The notes under the pieces: generated by a model | What the model saw: the letters and a program-made list of their open reading frames with translations, nothing else | What the model was told of the DNA's origin: nothing | Database searches by the model: none | Shown here: one piece after another, positions 24,301 to 33,855 of the stretch | How positions within the stretch are numbered: position 1 is the stretch's first letter | How the letters are laid out: each line of letters starts with the position of its first letter | NCBI RefSeq assembly: GCF_000747525.1 | Contig: NZ_CP009278.1 | Coordinates: 2,170,001 to 2,234,000 of the forward strand | Direction of reading: 5' to 3' | Length of the DNA: 64,000 bases | Source: Sphingobacterium sp. ML3W | GTDB lineage: Bacteria; Bacteroidota; Bacteroidia; Sphingobacteriales; Sphingobacteriaceae | Position numbers and translations under genes: made by a program

Positions 24301-25152
24301 CTAGAAAATAGGAGTGAGCTTGTAACCTTTCGCGGACAATAGTTTGATTAACCCCTTGTCACCAACTAAATGTCCGGCACCAACCGCGAAGAGATTGGAC
24401 GACTCCTGCATTTTTGAAGGCATCTTGGTTATCCAATCTTGGTTGCGCTTGGTCAAGAAATCAGCTTGCTCTTCTTTGGACAGATAGCTGTTGTCATAAA
24501 TGATTGTTTCTAAATCTTTTAGATTTTCTGCTTGATATGCTGTAACCATTTTCTTAGATATGGCTGGCATATCATCCATCATATTTAAATAGGTAACGAG
24601 ATCAGAGGCTTGAAACATTTTGTTCAGCATATCCATCTGAAATTTCAGTGTTTCTAAATCATCTATTCTTTTGCCTGCTGCTGTAGCCATGCTCTGCAGA
24701 TCTACCTCCATTGTTTTAATATTCCGAGGGTCACTACAATTCAACGTTTTTAAGCTTAATATGGATACAAATACTGCTGGCGACATCATGTCAAGCATCC
24801 GTATAGATAGCTGTTGTGAGGTCAGTATACTATCTACCTTTGCTAATTCAGCAGGTGTCAACCCTTTTAGAAACGTGGTATCTGGCTTCATCATTTCAGG
24901 GATAATCGCTTTATTTTCTTCTGAGCCAATATTCACTTCAAGAGTCAGGACGTCTACCAATGGAATCAGGTTTTTGATTTTATCTTTTAAACTATAATCT
25001 TCTTCACACATCACGTGTAAAGTCCCCAATAAATAGGAGTCTTTCTTCAACCCATTTCCTGAAATTTTCCATAACAGGGAATTCTCCTGAGCATGAACTG
25101 AAATTGTGGCTACAATAAAAGCAATGATAGCCAAGAATGATATTTTTTTCAT
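24301..25152 (-). CDS. TraB/GumN family protein
   Basis: A 283-residue exported protein (signal MKKISFLAIIAFIVATISVH, then AQ). Family features: LLWKISGNGLKKDSYLLGTLHVM at the start of the mature part, with the conserved G-T-x-H; LTLEVN; and the closing NLFAVGAGHLVGDKGLI with G-x-x-H. TraB/GumN proteins belong to the Tiki/EreA-like superfamily of metal-dependent hydrolases; bacterial functions are mostly undefined, with roles in pheromone inactivation or copper homeostasis in some. First gene of the operon with the DUF1801 protein. Confidence 0.85.
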   Translation of the reverse strand: MKKISFLAIIAFIVATISVHAQENSLLWKISGNGLKKDSYLLGTLHVMCEEDYSLKDKIKNLIPLVDVLTLEVNIGSEENKAIIPEMMKPDTTFLKGLTPAELAKVDSILTSQQLSIRMLDMMSPAVFVSILSLKTLNCSDPRNIKTMEVDLQSMATAAGKRIDDLETLKFQMDMLNKMFQASDLVTYLNMMDDMPAISKKMVTAYQAENLKDLETIIYDNSYLSKEEQADFLTKRNQDWITKMPSKMQESSNLFAVGAGHLVGDKGLIKLLSAKGYKLTPIF

Positions 25153-25291
25153 ATTATAAAGTGTTAGTGCTGTGTTAGTCTATTAAAGTGAAATAATGTT
25201 ACACATATAAAAGAATCTTTTCTCCACATCTGTATTAAATCTTCATTTATGTGATTCGATTTTTTGAGATAATGGATTAGATTCCTTTATT

Positions 25292-26878
25292 TTAAAGGTT
25301 GATTTCACGTTCAATATTAATCTCACTTAAGAAATAATCATCATGTGACACAATCAATAATGTACCGCGATATTCTTTGATAGCCGCAGTTAAGATCGCA
25401 ATATTTTGGATATCTAAATTGTTGGTAGGTTCGTCCATGATTACCAGATCTGGAGCTATGTTATAGGTGGTCAAGCAGCATAGACAAAGTCTCATCTTTT
25501 CACCTCCGCTCAAGCTCGAACAAGGTTTGTCCCAGCTTTCCTTCGCAAATAGGAATCGATTTAAACGGATTTTGATTTCATGCTCCTGTAATCCCGTATT
25601 ATTGAACTGTTGGACTTGATCATAGATGCTGCATTTTTGATCAATCATTGAATAGTCTTGATCGATGTAGACAGATGTATGTTCGGCACGGTATAGTTCA
25701 CCGCTATAGGTTTGAATTTTTTGTAATAAGATCTGTATTAGTGTAGACTTACCAGCTCCATTCTTTCCTTTTAGGGCAATACGTTCGGTACTGGAGATAC
25801 TGAAACTCAAGCCTTCTTTCCATAACAATTGGCCCGTATAACGCATGTTGAGATGACTTGTTTTGAAAAGTATTTTTCCAGGATGTAATGCGGAGTCTGC
25901 TAGGCCAAATTTTATCCTATCACTATCGGGGATTTCCATACGCAAGCTTTGTAGCTCGTCTGATAATCCCTTGTTTTTTTCGCTATGTGTATCTTTCAAT
26001 TTGGCGGTGCTTTTTTCAGCATTATTGCGTAGCGTATTCATCATTATCCTTGAAACACCTTCTTTTTGTTGTTTGGCTTTACCTCGTGCATCTAATTTTT
26101 GTTGACGCTCTATCGTTTCGCGAGCTTTGACTTTTGATTTCCGAATTTCCTTTTCTAGATGCTTGACGTTTCCATGCAGCGCTTCGAGGTATAAATTTTT
26201 CTCCTCGAGGTAAAAGTCATAATTACCATTATAGTATACCAGTCCTGAAGAGCTCAATTCGTAGATGGAATCAAGTTGGTTTAATAAAGAGCGATCGTGG
26301 CTTACTAATATCATCGTACATGAAGTATCTCGAATAAGTTGATATAACAATGCACGATGGTTAGCATCGAGCTGATTACTGGGTTCATCGAGTAAGATCA
26401 AATTAGGCTGATGAATGCTGATTCCTGCTAAGAAGACTTTAGTTTTTTGTCCACCGCTCAACGATTCCAATTTTTGTTGCAGGTCCAGATGTGACAGGTT
26501 CCAATAACGCAATGCCTCTTGGCAGCGATCTTCAATATTCCAATCGTCGTCAAGAGTCGTTAAATTATCTTCTGTGACAATACCTGATAATATTTCATTT
26601 AATGCTGCTAATTTTGATTCAATTTTTAAAGCTTGAGCAATGGTGAGGTGATTGTACTGTCCAAATATCTGGGGAACATAATAGGTGTTACCTAAAATAC
26701 TAATTTGGCCTTCCGAAGGCTGCAGTTCTCCAGCAATTATCTTTAATAGGGTGGATTTGCCGACACCATTGTTACCAATTAGAGCGATTTTTTTATTGTC
26801 TTGTATACTCAGATTGATGTTACGAAACAGTACATCTTTATTGAGATGCTGATAGGAAATATTTTGTAAAATAAGCAT
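25292..26878 (-). CDS. ABC-F family ATPase (possible ribosome protection)
   Basis: A 528-residue protein with two ABC ATPase domains and no membrane segment, as in ABC-F proteins, which act on the ribosomal E site. Walker A is GNNGVGKST (35-43) and GKNGAGKST (second domain); signature motifs are LSGGQKTKVFLAG and LSGGEKMRLCLC; Walker B lines read LILLDEPSNQLD and LVIMDEPTNNLD, each followed by the ABC-F H-switch SHD. The interdomain linker (about 235-330) is charged. The subgroup resembles Lsa/Vga/Msr-type antibiotic-resistance ABC-Fs more than housekeeping EttA or Uup, but substrate cannot be decided. The leader at 26879-27000 looks like an attenuator, in keeping with drug-induced members. 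Confidence 0.85.
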   Translation of the reverse strand: MLILQNISYQHLNKDVLFRNINLSIQDNKKIALIGNNGVGKSTLLKIIAGELQPSEGQISILGNTYYVPQIFGQYNHLTIAQALKIESKLAALNEILSGIVTEDNLTTLDDDWNIEDRCQEALRYWNLSHLDLQQKLESLSGGQKTKVFLAGISIHQPNLILLDEPSNQLDANHRALLYQLIRDTSCTMILVSHDRSLLNQLDSIYELSSSGLVYYNGNYDFYLEEKNLYLEALHGNVKHLEKEIRKSKVKARETIERQQKLDARGKAKQQKEGVSRIMMNTLRNNAEKSTAKLKDTHSEKNKGLSDELQSLRMEIPDSDRIKFGLADSALHPGKILFKTSHLNMRYTGQLLWKEGLSFSISSTERIALKGKNGAGKSTLIQILLQKIQTYSGELYRAEHTSVYIDQDYSMIDQKCSIYDQVQQFNNTGLQEHEIKIRLNRFLFAKESWDKPCSSLSGGEKMRLCLCCLTTYNIAPDLVIMDEPTNNLDIQNIAILTAAIKEYRGTLLIVSHDDYFLSEINIEREINL

Positions 26879-27000
26879 AATTTCTTTTTTTGATGCATAG
26901 AGGATGGTAAGCTTATTAAATGCTTACATTTTTATTTTTGCAAAAAGAAATTATTGATTACATGGATGTGCTTGATTTTGAGATTTCTGAAGCAAAGATA
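26879..27000 (-). promoter_or_regulatory. ABC-F leader: -7 box, pairing arms, start-stop ORFs
   Basis: On the minus strand, TATCTTTG (27000-26993) is a -7 match, giving a leader of about 108 bases. Within it, AATTTCTTTTT (transcribed from 26952-26942) can pair with AAAAAGAAATT directly before the ATG (26889-26879), masking the start. Between the two arms lies a small hairpin GTAAGC/GCTTAC. Two minimal ATG-TAA start-stop frames occur, at 26963-26958 and 26929-26924. This resembles ribosome-stalling leaders of antibiotic-induced genes; function is inference. Confidence 0.4.
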
Positions 27001-27185
27001 GTAATGTTTTTTTAAGATTAAAAATAATCCTAAATCCTTTAGAAGAATAAGCGGAGTATTTTCCTAGTGGTTTACCCATATCTAGATCTATGGATTTACC
27101 CATGGAAATCTTAAAGTTTTACAAGTTTTAACCATAATATTGCAAACAGTGAAGGGGAGTTTAAGATTAGCTTTGCGGTAACATT
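27001..27185. promoter_or_regulatory. Divergent control region with TTTACCCAT repeats
   Basis: TTTACCCAT occurs at 27071-27079 and 27095-27103, spaced 24 bases, flanking an imperfect palindrome (CCATA...TATGG). TAGCTTTG (27168-27175) is a -7 match pointing right, only 10 bases before the ATG at 27186. The repeats may bind the regulator of the efflux operon. Confidence 0.35.
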
Positions 27186-27608
27186 ATGAAAAAAATACTC
27201 GTCATACTCCTTTCCATGGTATATCTGGTGCTGTCTTCGGGCTTTACCCAGTATGCACATTTATGCAAGGGAACTGCTATGATGCAAATCAGCTTGACGA
27301 ATATCAACGATAACCCCAATAGCCCATGTGCGATTTGTGTTGCTAAAGAAAAGGGGTTAGACAAGAAAAAGAAAGATTGTTGTAAAATAGAGGCTCAGGT
27401 CTTTAAAACCGATGAGGCAGCCAAGAAACAGTCTAGTTTTAAGTTTTCGGTTAAGTTTTGGGGCGATGCTATTCCCAATAGAACATTAGGAGCTGTCTTT
27501 GATAAAGGATTGTTATTAACGGCTTCTAACCATAACTATTATTCGTCTGCCAAAATCCCGCTTTTTAATAGACCGCTTTATATCCTAAACTGTATTTACA
27601 GAATTTAA
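27186..27608 (+). CDS. HYC_CC_PP family secreted protein
   Basis: A 140-residue exported protein: signal MKKILVILLSMVYLVLSSGF, then a short Cys-bearing region. It fits the HYC_CC_PP family of Bacteroidota, named for three small motifs: here they read AHLC (Cys27), CC (Cys65-66) and RPL near the end, with an extra C-x-x-C at 48-51. These proteins are usually encoded beside RND or TonB-linked metal transport genes and probably handle metal ions in the periplasm, though none is characterised to my knowledge. It precedes the TolC/RND/adaptor genes (27698-33350) and is likely the first gene of that operon. Confidence 0.7.
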   Translation: MKKILVILLSMVYLVLSSGFTQYAHLCKGTAMMQISLTNINDNPNSPCAICVAKEKGLDKKKKDCCKIEAQVFKTDEAAKKQSSFKFSVKFWGDAIPNRTLGAVFDKGLLLTASNHNYYSSAKIPLFNRPLYILNCIYRI

Positions 27609-27697
27609 AAATATAGGTATTGAATTCGATATTAAGTATATCCGACTGACTGTGATATGCTATTCATTCTTTATGTATAATTTTTAATTTTTTGTCT

Positions 27698-29092
27698 ATG
27701 AATCTAAAATTCATGGCATCAATTAGTTTCTTGTTTGCTTTAAACTCTTCGAGTTTCGCGCAAGTATTGAACTTATCTGATGCGCTAGAACGTGCTATTG
27801 CATACCATGATAAAATAAAATCAAAACAGATCATTGTGCAATCCACCGCACAGAATACAATCTTTCAAAACAAACAATACCTACCTGACTTGACCTTGGG
27901 GGCACAACAAAGTTTTGGCACAATCAACGCACAGAACGGGCCATTATATGCTCATAGTGGGTTGGGATCAGCGGCAACTTCCATGCCTCTGGCAGAACAA
28001 AACTGGAATGCAGCATTTGGGTCGCTGTATTTTGCCAACATCAATTGGAATGCATTTACTTTTGGGAAACGAAAACATCAGATAGCATTAGCAACTACTA
28101 AAGAAGGTGTTGCAGTAGCCGATATGGACCAGGTTGTCTTTGAATATCAAGTTAAGGTCACGGCTGCATATCTCAATTTACTGGCAAGTCAAAGACTCAA
28201 ATTTGTACAGCGGAAAAATACGGAACGTGCCCAAGTATTCTTTGAGATGACAGATAGTAGGGCAACAAGTGGACTGATACCAGAAGTGGACGCTTCATTA
28301 GCTAAGGCAGAAGTGTCGCATGCCAAATCGCTAGAAATCAAAGCTTATGATAAAGAACTGGCATTCTCCAAAAATCTTGCAGTGCTACTCAATGATAAAT
28401 TTCAATCCTACCAATTGGATAGTCTTTACAATACGCGTGTGCCTGTGATGAATTGGGACGGCAATATTTCAGTCGTTAAAAATCATCCGGCATTGGAATG
28501 GCAACAACGTAGGATAGAAGAAAGCAAACAGCACGAACAGTTTATCCGAAGTCATAAAATGCCTAATTTCAATCTATTTGCAGTTGCACAAGCACGTGGT
28601 TCTGGATTTGATTGGAATTACGTTCAAGATAATACAGCTTACTCTTCTTCCTACCTGAAAGGTGCAGGTATCCAAAGAAGCAATTATCTGTTGGGCGGGA
28701 CATTGAGTTGGAATCTGACGAATATCTTCCGTTTTAATAGTAAAGTTAAAGAACAGCAGTTCCAAACTGCTGCTTTAAAACAGGATTTCACCCTATTGCA
28801 AAAGGAGTTGCTTGCAGAAACTGGGTTGGCTCAAGAGCAATTTAAAAATGCAAGTGATAATCTGGAGGAAACCAAGATACAACTCACGGCATCGCAGGTA
28901 GCATACAAACAACATACTGCGCTATATGAAAATGGACTAACAAATCTGGTCGATTTTACACAAGCTTTGTACAGTTTGAATAGGGCAGAAATTGATTATG
29001 AAATAGCCCAAAATAATGTTTGGCAAGCGCTGCTATTACTAGCATCGGCTCAAGGAGATATTTCCATTTTATTAAAAGCGACTCAATACTAA
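27698..29092 (+). CDS. TolC-type outer membrane efflux channel
   Basis: A 464-residue outer membrane channel protein with signal peptide (MNLKFMASISFLFALNSSSF, then AQ) and two repeats of the TolC alpha-hairpin plus beta-barrel unit (VLNLSDALERAIAYHDKIKS at the start; long coiled-coil helices with LAKAEVSHAKS; final ALYENGLTNLVDFTQALYSLNRAEIDYEIAQ). The ATG at 27698 is chosen over a TTG two codons earlier. It forms the exit duct of the RND pump encoded 10 bases downstream. Confidence 0.9.
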   Translation: MNLKFMASISFLFALNSSSFAQVLNLSDALERAIAYHDKIKSKQIIVQSTAQNTIFQNKQYLPDLTLGAQQSFGTINAQNGPLYAHSGLGSAATSMPLAEQNWNAAFGSLYFANINWNAFTFGKRKHQIALATTKEGVAVADMDQVVFEYQVKVTAAYLNLLASQRLKFVQRKNTERAQVFFEMTDSRATSGLIPEVDASLAKAEVSHAKSLEIKAYDKELAFSKNLAVLLNDKFQSYQLDSLYNTRVPVMNWDGNISVVKNHPALEWQQRRIEESKQHEQFIRSHKMPNFNLFAVAQARGSGFDWNYVQDNTAYSSSYLKGAGIQRSNYLLGGTLSWNLTNIFRFNSKVKEQQFQTAALKQDFTLLQKELLAETGLAQEQFKNASDNLEETKIQLTASQVAYKQHTALYENGLTNLVDFTQALYSLNRAEIDYEIAQNNVWQALLLLASAQGDISILLKATQY

Positions 29093-29102
29093 TTTTACAA
29101 GA

Positions 29103-32100
29103 ATGAATTTAATCAGATTTGCACTTCGCAAGCCAATTTCCATTATGGTTATGGTGTTGGGGCTTTTATTTTTCGGAATTAGAGCGGCAAAAGAAATACA
29201 GGTAGATATTCTTCCAGAGATGAATTTACCAGTTGTCTATGTAGCGCACTCTTTCAACGGATACACACCGCAGCAGATGGAAGGCTATTTCACCAAAATG
29301 TACGTTAATATGATGCTTTTTACGAATGGTATAAAAAGTATCGAAACGAAAAATACGCAAGGATTGACCTTAATGAAAGTTAACTTTTATGAGGGAACGG
29401 AAATGGGCGAAGCTATCGCTCAACTGACGGCATTATCCAATCGTTCACAGGTATTTTTACCACATGGTGCTCCACCACCATTCATTATCCGGTTTGATGC
29501 TTCATCTCAACCCGTGGGGCAGTTGGTTTTTCGAAGTGAGACGAAAACTAATAATCAATTGCAGGATATTGCCAATTTTACGGCACGTCCTTTTCTAATT
29601 GCTATCCCGGGTTTGACAACAGCTCCACCATTTGGTGGGAGTCCGCGGACGATAGAAATCAATATAGATCCAAATAAGCTTCGTGTGCATCAACTATCAC
29701 CAGAGCAAATCGTGGAAATAATAAGTCGACAAAATATAACCTCTCCATCCGGGAATGTATACATTGATGATATTAATTACCTGACACCAACCAATAATAC
29801 GTTGAAAAATGTTGAAGAATTTGGTGATATCCCGCTATTTAAAGGTCAGGTAGACAACGTGTATCTTCGAGATGTAGCAACTGTAAAAGATGGTGCCGAT
29901 ATCACGGCTGGATATGCGCTTATTGATGGTAAACGATCCGTATATATCAATATCGCCAAATCAGGAAAAGCATCGACTTATGATGTAGTCCAATACTTAA
30001 AGAAGGTCATCCCTAATATTCAGAAAAACTTACCCGAAGATGTGCATATTTCCTATGAATTCGATCAATCCGTCTATGTCATCAATGCGGTGAAAAGTTT
30101 AATTATAGAAGGAATATTAGGAGCATTGTTAACGGGCCTGATGGTTATCTTATTCTTAAGGGATAGACGGGCTGCACTTATCGTCATTCTGACGATTCCG
30201 ATATCCATTATTTCGGGGGTACTTTTTCTTAAATTATTCGGCCAGACTATCAACATCATGAGCTTGTCGGGATTAGCTTTAGCAATCGGTATTCTGGTCG
30301 ATGAAAGTACGGTGACCATTGAGAATATCCACCAGCATTTTGCCCTGAAAAAAAATAAGGCAAAGGCTATATGGGATGCTTGTCAGGAAATCGCTTTCCC
30401 TAAATTATTGATTTTACTCTGTATCCTCGCTGTATTTGCACCTGCCTTGGTCATGACGGGTATACCAGGGTCATTGTTTATGCCTTTGGCATTGTCCATT
30501 GGTTTCTCCATGATAATCTCCTATCTCATGTCCCAAACATTTGTGCCCATCATGGCCAACTGGATCATGAAAAACAATCATGTAGCAGAGGAAGAACAGA
30601 AAGAAACCGCTTTTGATAGATTTAAAGTACGCTACAGCAATTTTTTACAAAAATTAATGCAACATAAGAAGTTGGTCGTTTCTTCAAGTATGATTTTGAT
30701 TATGGGTCTTGTGGGTATTTTATATCAATACACAGGTAAAGATGTATTACCAAATGTCAATTCAAGTCAGTTTCAAGTCCGTATTACGGCACCTGAAGGA
30801 ACGCGGATAGAAAAGACCGAGGAAAAAGTAAAGGCGGTATTACAGGAGTTGAACGCGCTGATTGGAAAAGATAAAATTGCTATTTCTTCAGCTTATGTAG
30901 GTTTACACCCCTCAACCTTTGCCGTAAGTCCAATATACCTCTATAATGCTGGTCCACATGAAGCGCTATTGCAAGTGGCTTTGAAAGACTTTAAAGGTAA
31001 CGCAGATCTTTTGAAGGATGAGATTCGAAATCATATACAAAAGAAAATGCCCGAGCTTAAATTGTCTTTTGAACCGATTGAGCTCACCGAAAAGATACTG
31101 AGTCAGGGAGCGAACACAGCTATTGAAGTCCGTATTTCAGGAATGATGAAAAAGATGAATGCGATGTCTGCGAATAAATTAATGGGCAAGCTAAAGGAAT
31201 TGGATTATCTACGTGATCTGCAAATTCCACAATCAATGAATTATCCTGCTTTGGAAATTAATATCGACCGAAATAGAGCCGCTCAGTTGGGGCTTGATGC
31301 ACAAGATATTGCAAAGTCTATGGTAGCGAGTACCGCATCCTCAAGGTATACGAGCAAAAATATGTGGGTAGGTGGTATGATGGGTATTGCTTATGATGTG
31401 CAGGTACAAATGCCTCAAAACATATTAAACAGTCAAGATGAATTGGCCAATATTCCACTTGCTAGGGATTCGGATAGACCTGTTTTGGGGGATGTAGCAA
31501 CTATAACGCCAGTCAAGGAACTTGGTGAAAGTTACAATTTAGGAACGATGGGTTATACGACAGTCACTGCCAATGTGCATCAAACTGATCTAGCGAGAGC
31601 TCAAAAGGATGTTGAGGCGGCGATAGCGTCTTTAGGTGAGTTGCCTAAAGGGGTCAACATACAGGTTGCCGGAATGTCTCCAGTTCTAGATGATACGATG
31701 GCGAGTCTTGCCAATGGTTTGTTGATTGCTATTATTGTCATTTTCTTGATGCTTACGGCTAATTTTCAATCCTTCAAAGTATCACTAACGATTTTAACAA
31801 CAGTACCTTTTGTTGTGTTTGGATCATTGATACTCCTCAAATTGACAGGGTCGACCATCAATATGCAGTCGTATATGGGTGTCATCATGGCTGTTGGAGT
31901 TTCCATAGCCAATGCTGTGTTATTGATCAGTAATGCAGAGACATTACGCCTGAAAAACCAGAATGCCATGCAGTCTGCATTGACGGCAACGAGTCTCCGA
32001 ATTAGGCCGATTATCATGACAACTTTAGCGATGACAGCGGGTATGTTACCTATGGCAATTGGTTTTGGAGAGGGGGGCGATCAAGTATCACCTTTGGGAA

Positions 32101-32246
32101 GAGCAGTAATCGGTGGGTTAATCGCTTCTACGTTTTCTGTTTTGATCATCTTACCATTAGTATTTGCTTGGATACTGGGTAAAAGTAAAGTTCAGTCACC
32201 ATCCCTAGACCCAGAGGATGAAAATAGTGTGCATTTTAACAATTAG
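29103..32246 (+). CDS. RND efflux pump inner membrane subunit
   Basis: A 1047-residue permease with twelve predicted membrane segments and two large periplasmic loops. It begins FALRKPISIMVMVLGLLFFGIRA and shows the RND TM4 relay region LAIGILVDESTVTIENI (about residues 390-406) and the C-terminal GEGGDQVSPLGRAVIGGLIASTFSVL. It belongs to the broad AcrB/CusA superfamily; the sequence does not follow HAE1 drug pumps (VDDAIVVVE) or classical CusA. The Cys-rich neighbours on both sides suggest a metal substrate. Encoded between the TolC channel and the adaptor, tightly spaced. Confidence 0.9.
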   Translation: MNLIRFALRKPISIMVMVLGLLFFGIRAAKEIQVDILPEMNLPVVYVAHSFNGYTPQQMEGYFTKMYVNMMLFTNGIKSIETKNTQGLTLMKVNFYEGTEMGEAIAQLTALSNRSQVFLPHGAPPPFIIRFDASSQPVGQLVFRSETKTNNQLQDIANFTARPFLIAIPGLTTAPPFGGSPRTIEINIDPNKLRVHQLSPEQIVEIISRQNITSPSGNVYIDDINYLTPTNNTLKNVEEFGDIPLFKGQVDNVYLRDVATVKDGADITAGYALIDGKRSVYINIAKSGKASTYDVVQYLKKVIPNIQKNLPEDVHISYEFDQSVYVINAVKSLIIEGILGALLTGLMVILFLRDRRAALIVILTIPISIISGVLFLKLFGQTINIMSLSGLALAIGILVDESTVTIENIHQHFALKKNKAKAIWDACQEIAFPKLLILLCILAVFAPALVMTGIPGSLFMPLALSIGFSMIISYLMSQTFVPIMANWIMKNNHVAEEEQKETAFDRFKVRYSNFLQKLMQHKKLVVSSSMILIMGLVGILYQYTGKDVLPNVNSSQFQVRITAPEGTRIEKTEEKVKAVLQELNALIGKDKIAISSAYVGLHPSTFAVSPIYLYNAGPHEALLQVALKDFKGNADLLKDEIRNHIQKKMPELKLSFEPIELTEKILSQGANTAIEVRISGMMKKMNAMSANKLMGKLKELDYLRDLQIPQSMNYPALEINIDRNRAAQLGLDAQDIAKSMVASTASSRYTSKNMWVGGMMGIAYDVQVQMPQNILNSQDELANIPLARDSDRPVLGDVATITPVKELGESYNLGTMGYTTVTANVHQTDLARAQKDVEAAIASLGELPKGVNIQVAGMSPVLDDTMASLANGLLIAIIVIFLMLTANFQSFKVSLTILTTVPFVVFGSLILLKLTGSTINMQSYMGVIMAVGVSIANAVLLISNAETLRLKNQNAMQSALTATSLRIRPIIMTTLAMTAGMLPMAIGFGEGGDQVSPLGRAVIGGLIASTFSVLIILPLVFAWILGKSKVQSPSLDPEDENSVHFNN

Positions 32247-32255
32247 AATAAAAAA

Positions 32256-33350
32256 ATGAAAAACTTAATATATATAACAGCAGCATCGGCACTTATTTTC
32301 ATGTCTTGTACTGACGCTAAGAAAGAGCAAAAAGGAGAAAAGAAGACCGAAATGGGAAATATGATGATGAATCCTTTTGAAACGGTTCTGATTAAAAAAA
32401 CGAATCCATTGGTGATTTTGAAATTGGCCGGTGAGCTGCAGTCAGATCAAAGCACGGAGCTATTTGCCAAGATCAATAGTTACGTTAAAAATATACGAGT
32501 CGACATCGGTGATCGGGTATCTCAGGGACAAGTTTTGATGACTTTAGAAGCCCCAGAGATACAATCGCAGGTTGCTAATGCTAAAGCTAAATTCAAGGCA
32601 CAGCAAGCAGTCTATCTTTCCACAAAGGCTACTTACGACCGCATGATTAAGGCGAATGAAACCCAAGGTGCTTTCGCTCGCGATGCTATGGATCAGATAA
32701 CAGCTCGTAAATTGGCCGATGAGGCTCAATTGGCTGCTGCTGAATCTGCTTATAAGGAGCTCCAAAATATAGATGATTATCTGGTTATCCGAGCTCCTTT
32801 CGACGGTGTTATCACCGAAAGGAGTGTCGACCTAGGAGCTTATGTTGGTCCCATGGGTAATGCACCTTTATTGATCATTCAAAACATCCACAAAATGCGA
32901 TTGAAACTTTCTATTCCGGAAGCGAATACACCCTATATTAAGCTTGGTGATACAATCGAGTTCTATGTAAGATCCCAACCTCAACATAAATACTTCGCTA
33001 AGGTGAGTCGAAAATCTGGAAGTCTCGATCTAAAATTACGTTCGGAAAAAGTAGAAGCTGATTTCATCAATATCAATCATGCGCTGAAACCTTTTATGAT
33101 TGCTGAAGCACGAATTGCTCTACAAAATAATGAGGCGACATTCTTTGTTCCAAAATCAGCTATTGTAGATAGCAATTTGGGAATTTATATCATCGCTGTA
33201 GCTGGAGGTAAATCGAAAAAGATTCCCGTGAGTAAAGGTCGTATCATGACTGATATGGTGGAAGTGCTTGGCGAACTGCATGAAAATGATGTTATTCTTA
33301 AAATGGGTAATGAAGAAATACAGGATGGAACAGCTATCCCAAACAAATAA
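32256..33350 (+). CDS. RND periplasmic adaptor lipoprotein
   Basis: A 364-residue membrane fusion protein, lipid-anchored (lipobox IFMSC, Cys18). It shows the lipoyl-like half motifs (INSYVKNIRVDIGDRVSQGQVLMTLEAPEIQSQ and DYLVIRAPFDGVITERSVDLGAYVG) flanking a helical hairpin, then beta-barrel and proximal domains. It joins the RND permease to the TolC channel. A Met-rich stretch (MGNMMMNPF, about 36-44) just after the anchor could bind soft metals such as Cu(I) or Ag(I), in keeping with a metal efflux role. It starts 9 bases after the permease gene. Confidence 0.9.
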   Translation: MKNLIYITAASALIFMSCTDAKKEQKGEKKTEMGNMMMNPFETVLIKKTNPLVILKLAGELQSDQSTELFAKINSYVKNIRVDIGDRVSQGQVLMTLEAPEIQSQVANAKAKFKAQQAVYLSTKATYDRMIKANETQGAFARDAMDQITARKLADEAQLAAAESAYKELQNIDDYLVIRAPFDGVITERSVDLGAYVGPMGNAPLLIIQNIHKMRLKLSIPEANTPYIKLGDTIEFYVRSQPQHKYFAKVSRKSGSLDLKLRSEKVEADFININHALKPFMIAEARIALQNNEATFFVPKSAIVDSNLGIYIIAVAGGKSKKIPVSKGRIMTDMVEVLGELHENDVILKMGNEEIQDGTAIPNK

Positions 33351-33363
33351 AATAATTAAAATC

Positions 33364-33807
33364 ATGATAAAACAATTCAATAAAATAACGATGATGGTTC
33401 TGGCTGACATTGTATTGATATCCTGTAATAATGAAAGATCGAAAGAGACGGACGTAATGAGTGGTATACCAGCACAAACGAAGGTTGCTGATAATCATGT
33501 TACGGGCAATTCTACACCTCAAAAAGGAGATCAGGTGCCCAATAATCTGGTGTGTATGGTCAATGATGCTTATATGGGGAAGCAACAATTGGAAGTTCCG
33601 CATGACGGAAAGATGTATTATGGTTGTTGCGAGATGTGTAAAGAACGAATCCCCAACGATGCCGCAGTCCGTGCAGCTATCGACCCCCACAGCTTAAAAA
33701 GTGTAGATAAAGCTCATGCTTATATTGTTTTGATAGGAGATCATGATGAGGTTGCTTATTTTGAAAGTAAAGATAATTATGAAGCATTTCTGCAATCGGC
33801 TAAGTAG
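33364..33807 (+). CDS. YHS/TRASH-like metal-binding lipoprotein
   Basis: A 147-residue lipoprotein (lipobox VLISC, Cys21). The mature part has NLVCMVNDAYMG (Cys64) followed by KMYYGCCEMCKE (Cys88, Cys89, Cys92), the Cys layout of YHS and TRASH domains that bind transition metals in copper/silver resistance proteins. The start at 33364 is preferred for the signal peptide; the frame is open to 33268 inside the adaptor gene. It closes the efflux operon, 13 bases after the adaptor, and probably senses or delivers periplasmic metal to the pump. A GNRA-capped terminator follows. Confidence 0.75.
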   Translation: MIKQFNKITMMVLADIVLISCNNERSKETDVMSGIPAQTKVADNHVTGNSTPQKGDQVPNNLVCMVNDAYMGKQQLEVPHDGKMYYGCCEMCKERIPNDAAVRAAIDPHSLKSVDKAHAYIVLIGDHDEVAYFESKDNYEAFLQSAK

Positions 33808-33823
33808 GAGTAGGTAATGGATG

Positions 33824-33855
33824 AAAGGCTCAATCGAAAGGTTGGGCCTTTTTAT
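33824..33855 (+). terminator. Terminator of the metal efflux operon
   Basis: Twelve-base stem (33824-33835 with 33840-33851, two G-U pairs) closed by C(GAAA)G, a GNRA tetraloop, followed by a T-rich tract. Confidence 0.85.

Noticed and set aside
33334..33690. Minus-strand frame of 118 codons over the adaptor/lipoprotein border
   Set aside because: The plus-strand genes here are supported by lipoboxes and domain motifs; the antisense frame has none.
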